From contig CATLHM010000023.1 of assembly GCA_949949005.1 (NCBI GenBank), positions 1 through 37,672 on the forward strand: a stretch of DNA of 37,672 nt, written 5' to 3'. Source of the DNA: an uncultured Lachnospiraceae bacterium. GTDB taxonomy: Bacteria > Bacillota > Clostridia > Lachnospirales > Lachnospiraceae. The notes under the pieces were generated by a model. It ran no database searches, was not told the DNA's origin, and saw only the letters and a program-made list of their open reading frames with translations. The number at the start of each line of letters is the position of its first letter. The first letter of the stretch is position 1. Shown in pieces: positions 33,391 through 37,672 of this stretch. Position numbers and translations under genes: made by a program.

Positions 33391-34662
33391 ATTATTTATT
33401 GTAAAACAAAGCCAATTATCTTCGGCTATATTTCTGTTTTCACAATATATATTTAAGGTATACTCATCACATATTTTTTTTACATTATAAAGGCCAAGGC
33501 CTCTGTTTTTTCCTTTTTTACTATATCCCTTTTTAAAAAAGGACTCTATTTTATTATAATCAATAATTATACTTTTATTTCTAACTTCAATTTCAAAACT
33601 CCCCTCTTCTTCTATTAATCCCACATATATAGCCTTTGATACCTCTAAAGTCTTCATAGCTTCTATAGCATTTTTAATCAAATTACCTAGTATCTCTACA
33701 AGTTTATATATTGGAACCCCAATATCTAAATCGTTTACGCATACTTTATATGTAACTTCTATTTCACATTTTTCTATTTCTTTAAAATTACCATATAAAA
33801 AACCAATCAGTAATGGATTCCCAGCTTTCAAAAGTTTATTATAACGATTTTCTTTAATTATATCCTGACTATATTCATTTTGAGCCTTTACTAATTCTTC
33901 ATAAGAATCACATGTATAATGCAAACTATAAATAGCACTTATATGATTATCAAATTCGTGCTGTCGTAATCTTATATCCTCAATTAGGCCTTGAAAGGAA
34001 TCAGCATATAATCTATGCATTTTCAGCTCTGTTTCTATTTCTTTTGATCGAATCTTATATTTCCCCAATTCCCCAGCTAATATACAAAATAGAAATAAAC
34101 TTATAAAAAGGACTAAATTCTGATATATTCTCAATCCATTGTATACTTTATAAAGCACAAAACAACTAAAAGCAAATATAATACAAAAAACCAAAGAAAT
34201 AATTAATATCTTTTCCTTATCTTGTAAATATATCGATAATTTATGGACTTTCAACATAGGTAATAAAAACCATACAACTAATAAAACACCTCCACTTACT
34301 ACTATTGCCTCCTTCCCCCAAAACGCAATCCTATTTAACGATAACATATTAAAGCACCATCCATAGCAAATAATAATTATTATTTGAATTCCACCTACTA
34401 GAACCATATATAAAATATTGTTTATTATTAATTCTTTCCAGTTGAAACCAAATTTAATTCCACAATATAAAATGATAATCAGATAAATCACCAAGGAATA
34501 TATCTTAGGTAATCCATAGTAATCTATAGTTGTCATAATTATCATATCCATAGAAAACAAAATTACAGTATAAATATCCAGCCTAAATTTTTCCCCATAT
34601 AAATGATGCAAACAAATTACTACTGATAATGCTTCCAACAACAAACAAATTCTTTCAATCAT
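33373..34662 (-). CDS. AgrC-like GHKL-family sensor histidine kinase
   Basis: 429 residues. Six to seven membrane helices occupy residues 1-200. A helical linker leads to the phospho-acceptor region LRQHEFDNHI (His235). The ATPase has NLIKNAIEA (Asn331) and the G-box GKNRGLGLYNV (386-394); the classical DxGxG is absent, as usual in this HPK10-type group. It probably senses the AgrD-derived peptide and acts on the LytTR regulator encoded just upstream, with which it overlaps by four bases (ATGA). GGAGGAG precedes the ATG. The gene is much more A/T-rich than the neighbours (for example 16 G/C in the 60 bases from 34321), suggesting a different origin. Confidence 0.93.
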   Translation of the reverse strand: MIERICLLLEALSVVICLHHLYGEKFRLDIYTVILFSMDMIIMTTIDYYGLPKIYSLVIYLIIILYCGIKFGFNWKELIINNILYMVLVGGIQIIIIICYGWCFNMLSLNRIAFWGKEAIVVSGGVLLVVWFLLPMLKVHKLSIYLQDKEKILIISLVFCIIFAFSCFVLYKVYNGLRIYQNLVLFISLFLFCILAGELGKYKIRSKEIETELKMHRLYADSFQGLIEDIRLRQHEFDNHISAIYSLHYTCDSYEELVKAQNEYSQDIIKENRYNKLLKAGNPLLIGFLYGNFKEIEKCEIEVTYKVCVNDLDIGVPIYKLVEILGNLIKNAIEAMKTLEVSKAIYVGLIEEEGSFEIEVRNKSIIIDYNKIESFFKKGYSKKGKNRGLGLYNVKKICDEYTLNIYCENRNIAEDNWLCFTINNKKETI

Positions 34663-35387
34663 CCCCCAAACTCCTCCAATACATCTTTTTTAAACGATAT
34701 TCCAATTTCAATCTTCTCAGCCACACCCTCCAAAGTGATATACTTATTTGAAATATCTATATTCACCACATAATCCTTATTGATGATCGTACCTCTGGCG
34801 CATTGAAACAGGCAGTCCGTGTCTGCCCTGTCCAGAATTTTCTGACAGGTCAAATAAGGAAAGGTCAATACTTTCCCATCTTTCTTGTGGACATAAACAA
34901 CCTTCTTAATGCTCTCTATGTATAAGATATCACTTATTTTAACAGGATATAAAATCCTGTCCTTGCCGAAACAGATAGACGTATCTCTCCTCTTATCGGT
35001 TGTGTGGTGAAGCGCCTTTTTTATCAGTCCCTTCACCTCGTCCAGAGAAAAAGGCTTTTCTGCATAACCCAGACAGTTCAAGTCTGTATATGCAAATTTA
35101 AGTGCATCCTCCATGGAAGTTACAAATATTACCGGAGCCAGCACATACTTTTCCACCTCCCTGATCCTTTTGACAAGCTCAATACCGGAAATATCTCCCG
35201 GTTTCGTGGTATCCAAAATAATATCCACAATAAATACGTCAATTGTCCTTTTCAGTACATTGGCATAGGCTTCATCCGGATTCTCTGCAGTATATATCCT
35301 TACCGTCGGATCCACCTCCAATACCAGCATCGCAAGCATATCCAATTGTGGTCTACTATCCTCTACAATTAAAACTGTCTTTCTCAT
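34659..35387 (-). CDS. LytTR-family response regulator, AgrA-like
   Basis: 242 residues. The receiver domain (1-120) has Glu9-Asp10, phospho-acceptor Asp55 (VFIVDIILD), Thr90/Ser91 and Lys111 in AEKPF. The LytTR DNA-binding domain spans about 135-240 (ILYPVKISDILYIES...FQCARGTIINKDYV). I prefer the ATG at 35387, preceded by GAGGTG. A GTG at 35402 overlaps the stop of the XRE gene by four bases and would add five residues. It should activate the agrBD promoter on phosphorylation by the downstream kinase. Confidence 0.93.
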   Translation of the reverse strand: MRKTVLIVEDSRPQLDMLAMLVLEVDPTVRIYTAENPDEAYANVLKRTIDVFIVDIILDTTKPGDISGIELVKRIREVEKYVLAPVIFVTSMEDALKFAYTDLNCLGYAEKPFSLDEVKGLIKKALHHTTDKRRDTSICFGKDRILYPVKISDILYIESIKKVVYVHKKDGKVLTFPYLTCQKILDRADTDCLFQCARGTIINKDYVVNIDISNKYITLEGVAEKIEIGISFKKDVLEEFGG

Positions 35388-35398
35388 ACGCACCTCAA

Positions 35399-36091
35399 TC
35401 ACATTTCTAAAAATCCCAGGGTCTGTTTTGCCAGCGGCAGTATTTTTCCCTGAATCTCAGGTATAATCTGATCCCACAAATCATCAATAATTTTACTTTC
35501 AACGGCACCCGCCGCCTCGAGAAGAAGGCTGGGCCTGCATCCAGTTACCTCATAAATGCGAATCAATAGCTCCGCATCAGGATTTACCTTCTCCTTTTCC
35601 AGCATACGGTATTTTTTGATATTTACGCCTAATTTCTCTGACATTGGTATCTGTGCCATACCTGATATCTGTCTGATTTCATGCAAAACAGAATCTGCTG
35701 TTTTTTCGCCCGCCCGCATCTTTAGTATCCCGATCTCACATTTAGTTTCAAAACTTATATTTACAGAACTTTTTTCAATCCCCTGTTCCAAAAGCAATGT
35801 AAGGGCGCTAAGCAACACCCTCTTATCCTTCTCTTCTATTTTTGTTACCAAAGTGCTTAATTCAGAAGCTCTATAAGATGATCTCTTCCCAGTAATAAGA
35901 TAGTCAATATCCCAGCCTATGTCCATCAAAATCTTTAGACACTTGTACGATACAATAATTTTTCCCAGTTCTATCTTGCTGAATTGGCTTTGTGTAATTC
36001 CAAGTCTGAGCCCCACTTCCTCCTGGGTCATATTATGCTCCTGCCTGCACTGGACAAACCTTTGTAAAAAGTCTTCATAACTATCACGCAT
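35399..36091 (-). CDS. XRE-family regulator with two helix-turn-helix domains
   Basis: 230 residues. A classical XRE domain occupies about 8-66 (RQEHNMTQEEVGLRLGITQSQFSKIELG). A second, weaker one is at about 132-192 (RQISGMAQIPMSEKLGVNIKKYRMLEKEK...LLIRIYEVTG). The C-terminal 35 residues look helical. It heads the operon with the LytTR regulator and AgrC-like kinase, overlapping the former. GAGGGA lies eight bases before the ATG. Two sites of the ATACCAT type upstream could be its own operators. No known Agr system includes an obligatory protein of this kind, so its role as quorum-sensing co-regulator is inference. Confidence 0.85.
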   Translation of the reverse strand: MRDSYEDFLQRFVQCRQEHNMTQEEVGLRLGITQSQFSKIELGKIIVSYKCLKILMDIGWDIDYLITGKRSSYRASELSTLVTKIEEKDKRVLLSALTLLLEQGIEKSSVNISFETKCEIGILKMRAGEKTADSVLHEIRQISGMAQIPMSEKLGVNIKKYRMLEKEKVNPDAELLIRIYEVTGCRPSLLLEAAGAVESKIIDDLWDQIIPEIQGKILPLAKQTLGFLEM

Positions 36092-36123
36092 AAACTAATT
36101 CCCTCACGAAAATTACCCTTTGT

Positions 36124-36150
36124 AATACCATGAATAAATTTTACGGTATC
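36124..36150 (-). promoter_or_regulatory. Split inverted half-sites upstream of the XRE operon
   Basis: AATACCAT (36124-36131) and GGTATC (36145-36150) are inverted copies of the half-site found in the palindrome at 36205-36226. They lie in the 5' leader of the XRE-LytTR-kinase operon, 33-60 bases before the start codon, a position suited to repression. Confidence 0.4.
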
Positions 36151-36204
36151 ATAGATTTCCCACTTTAGACCTATATTTGACTATCTTCCAATATATAGGA
36201 ATAT

Positions 36205-36226
36205 TCAATACCATATATGGTATTGA
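36205..36226. promoter_or_regulatory. Perfect 22-bp palindrome, candidate XRE operator
   Basis: A perfect inverted repeat centred on AATACCATATATGGTATT, extended by two more pairs on each side. It lies about 115 bases upstream of the double-HTH XRE gene, and a TTGAAT overlapping it could be a -35. Perfect symmetry of this length is unlikely by chance and fits a dimeric regulator; the identity of that regulator is inferred from position. Confidence 0.55.
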
Positions 36227-36277
36227 TGGCGCCAAATCCTCCCTTCTAACGCCACAGTAAAACTCAAACAAATCGGA

Positions 36278-36410
36278 TAGGAAAGATTTTCTCCCTACCC
36301 GCGTGCCGCCGATGTGCTACTTTGGCGGCATATTTCCTCTATATGATTTCCTCTATATGGCGTGCGCCAAAAAAGCGATATAGGTATACCATGATCGGTA
36401 ACTATATCGC
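36278..36410 (-). repeat. Structured intergenic element, copy 2
   Basis: Starts with TAGGAAAGATTTTCTCCCTA then CCCGCG (36278-36303), 23 of 26 positions like copy 1 allowing one gap. It continues with TGCCGCC/GGCGGCA arms, a perfect 14-bp tandem duplication (ATTTCCTCTATATG, 36332-36345 and 36346-36359), GGCG-TGCGCC, and the terminator hairpin. The order of motifs parallels copy 1 at 29708-29810. Confidence 0.45.
36369..36410 (-). terminator. Intrinsic terminator after the 114-residue membrane protein gene
   Basis: GCGATATAG (36375-36383) pairs with CTATATCGC (36402-36410). Inner GGTA/TACC pairs extend it. On the minus strand six T residues (36369-36374) follow directly. It ends the transcript of the two small membrane-protein genes at the right edge. 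Confidence 0.75.
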
Positions 36411-36537
36411 CTCTTTCATTCACTGCCATTTATCAATGTAATTTTCTGAACAGCTCATTCCCTGCTGCTGCCATTTTACTAGGACGAATTTTTCGTCCAA
36501 ACGCAAGAAAGGAAGGTCTCCCATGCTCCCTGCAAAT

Positions 36538-36882
36538 TCATTGTTCTTTCCTGCGATAGATGCGGTTCAGCCTATTATGGTATGCGACCATTCCCAATAT
36601 GCCGCCTGTAGCTTCAATGATGCACAAAATCGCAGCAATCTCTCCGCCAAAAGGTAAGCCGCACAGGAAGCAGAGTATAAACCCCGTCCCAAACAAAATC
36701 CACATAAGCCCATGCTTTTGATTGTACGCTTTCATATCGGTGATCTGCTCTTTTTCCAGCGGCTTGTCCCCGCTCCAAAAGCCAACCGGTTTTTTACTAT
36801 TGTACTGAACGATCCCTAGAATGATGATAGGCGCTACGCTATACAAGAGTATTACCAACATAATCACTGTTTCAGCCGTCAT
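36538..36882 (-). CDS. Small membrane protein of unknown function
   Basis: 114 residues with three membrane helices (about 5-24, 57-76, 82-103). The motif YNSKKPVGFWSGDKP followed by AYNQKHGLMWILFG recurs, from memory, in uncharacterised Lachnospiraceae proteins, but I cannot name a family with assurance. It starts 12 bases after the HAAS-type gene ends, so both are probably one transcript. No function is proposed. Confidence 0.7.
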   Translation of the reverse strand: MTAETVIMLVILLYSVAPIIILGIVQYNSKKPVGFWSGDKPLEKEQITDMKAYNQKHGLMWILFGTGFILCFLCGLPFGGEIAAILCIIEATGGILGMVAYHNRLNRIYRRKEQ

Positions 36883-36893
36883 ACCACCGCCCC

Positions 36894-37541
36894 CTATCTC
36901 ACATAGATCCCTGAAAAGCGCATATCCTCATCAAATGTGAGCCGATAAGTAGCACTTACATTTTCATAGGTAACCGTAATCTCCCCTACCGCGAAATGCC
37001 TGTTTCCCTGTCTCAGCTCCACCATATACGCAGTGCCAAACAGTTTTCTCTCACCCCAATCATCGGACATCAATCCTCTTACTTCGTCCATTGTTTCCGC
37101 ATTTAACAGGGCCTGCATCTTCGGATCAGCGCTTTCCTGTAAAACGGTATAATCTCCTGCATCTAACAGCTCTATGGTTTCTTTCATGGCCGCTTCGACC
37201 TGCTCTTTGTCGAAATACTTGCTATGGGCAATATCAAAGCTCTTAGGAAGCATCCAATATCCAAACAAAATCAGAACAGCCAGCAAAAAAATAACGGGAA
37301 TTATTATTTTAAGCGCTTTGCCTCTGACATACCGCTTCTGCTCTTTCACGGAAACAGTTTCATTAAAGCTGTCTGCGATTTCCTTTGCTGTCCCCATCTG
37401 AGAAAAGATTTCTTCCGGACTTTCCCCCTGCTCTATCCGCGTATGGATATCCATCAAAAGCTGCTTCTCAATCTCCTTTTTCCGTTTTCCACTGCATCTG
37501 ATCTTTCTTACAATAGTGTTCACATATCTTTTTGTATCCAT
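36894..37541 (-). CDS. HAAS/DUF1700-like plus DUF3887-like membrane protein
   Basis: 215 residues. The N-terminal 60 residues (YVNTIVRKIRCSGKRKKEIEKQLLMDIHTRI...MGTAKEIADSFNE) look like the HAAS/DUF1700 domain, usually found beside PadR regulators. One membrane helix lies at about 78-97. The extracytoplasmic part (about 110-215) resembles DUF3887, a small alpha-beta fold also seen in lipoproteins. The ATG at 37541 has GGAGG seven to eight bases upstream. The right window edge hides whether a PadR gene precedes it. Probably a signalling or envelope protein; no substrate is evident. Confidence 0.75.
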   Translation of the reverse strand: MDTKRYVNTIVRKIRCSGKRKKEIEKQLLMDIHTRIEQGESPEEIFSQMGTAKEIADSFNETVSVKEQKRYVRGKALKIIIPVIFLLAVLILFGYWMLPKSFDIAHSKYFDKEQVEAAMKETIELLDAGDYTVLQESADPKMQALLNAETMDEVRGLMSDDWGERKLFGTAYMVELRQGNRHFAVGEITVTYENVSATYRLTFDEDMRFSGIYVR

Positions 37542-37672
37542 TGCCTAATCCTCCCTATTTAGTCAAGTCTTTTTTCCTTATTTTTCAAGGAATTATTAGT
37601 TACATATCTCAGATGAATGAGCCAAGATGATGGACATTTCTCTGTATCTGGTACGAAAATAGAGGTGTTTGG
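37542..37672. other. Right-edge sequence, no gene recognised
   Basis: Holds the ribosome site of the HAAS-type gene (GGGAGG) and A/T-rich sequence. No complete coding frame or clear promoter is seen before the window ends. Confidence 0.4.

Larger units (their letters stand above)
36092..36537. other. 446-base intergenic region with palindromes and terminator
   Basis: No supported gene; the longest frames with ATG are only about 12-13 codons and have no ribosome site. It contains the XRE operon promoter region with operator-like repeats (36124-36226), a structured element (36278-36410) that resembles one near the SCIFF gene, and a small hairpin GGACGAA-TTT-TTCGTCC (36482-36498) following the membrane-protein gene. 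Confidence 0.5.

Noticed and set aside
1..37672. CRISPR arrays, tRNA or rRNA genes, insertion sequences, prophage genes
   Set aside because: No regularly spaced repeat series, cloverleaf-like sequence, transposase or integrase motif was seen on either strand.

Overview
The window looks like a chromosome segment from an anaerobic gut-type Clostridia, most likely Lachnospiraceae. The basis is the combination of a SCIFF (six-cysteine) ranthipeptide with its radical-SAM maturase beside a fused SecDF, the murE/priA/def/fmt/rsmB/rlmN/stp/prkC/rsgA operon, a YesM/YesN system controlling an LplB/YtcP-type sugar ABC transporter, and a clostridial agr-like locus. No tRNA, rRNA, CRISPR array, insertion sequence or phage gene was recognised.

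Region 1 (about 1-10060) is a pectin or plant-glycan utilisation locus. A YesM-type sensor kinase and a YesN-type AraC response regulator lie on the plus strand. They converge on a minus-strand operon of two permeases, a lipoprotein sugar-binding protein, a GH28 polygalacturonase-like enzyme and a GH43-like enzyme. Neither hydrolase has a visible signal peptide, so imported oligosaccharides are probably finished inside the cell. A 9-bp direct repeat with 21-bp periodicity beside the operon promoter is a good candidate for the YesN site.

Region 2 (10115-22750) is one long minus-strand operon: murE-like ligase, priA, def, fmt, zinc metallopeptidase (YugP-like), rsmB, rlmN, stp (PP2C), prkC (PASTA kinase) and rsgA, ending in an intrinsic terminator. 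It couples cell-wall precursor synthesis, replication restart, translation initiation and modification, ribosome assembly and muropeptide-responsive phosphorylation.

Region 3 (22750-32100) runs, in transcription order, from a CNNM/CorC membrane protein (minus strand; a TIGR04086-like small membrane protein diverges from it) through the SCIFF precursor, SCIFF maturase and secDF to recJ and a PfkB-type phosphofructokinase. The leader region of the SCIFF precursor is unusually rich: a near-consensus promoter lying in an inverted repeat, a long RNA stem, and a 16-bp palindrome beside a second -10 element.

Region 4 (32091-36091) is an agr-like quorum-sensing locus. A small XRE regulator diverges from agrB-agrD. 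These converge on an operon of a double-HTH XRE regulator, a LytTR response regulator and an AgrC-like GHKL kinase. The autoinducer precursor (42 aa, 33209-33337) aligns with staphylococcal AgrD so that serine takes the place of the ring cysteine, predicting a lactone peptide. The kinase part is much richer in A/T than the rest of the window.

Region 5 (36092-37672) holds an intergenic block with a perfect 22-bp palindrome and a structured element that resembles one downstream of the SCIFF gene. It is followed by two small membrane proteins, one with a HAAS/DUF1700-like N-terminus and a DUF3887-like C-terminus.
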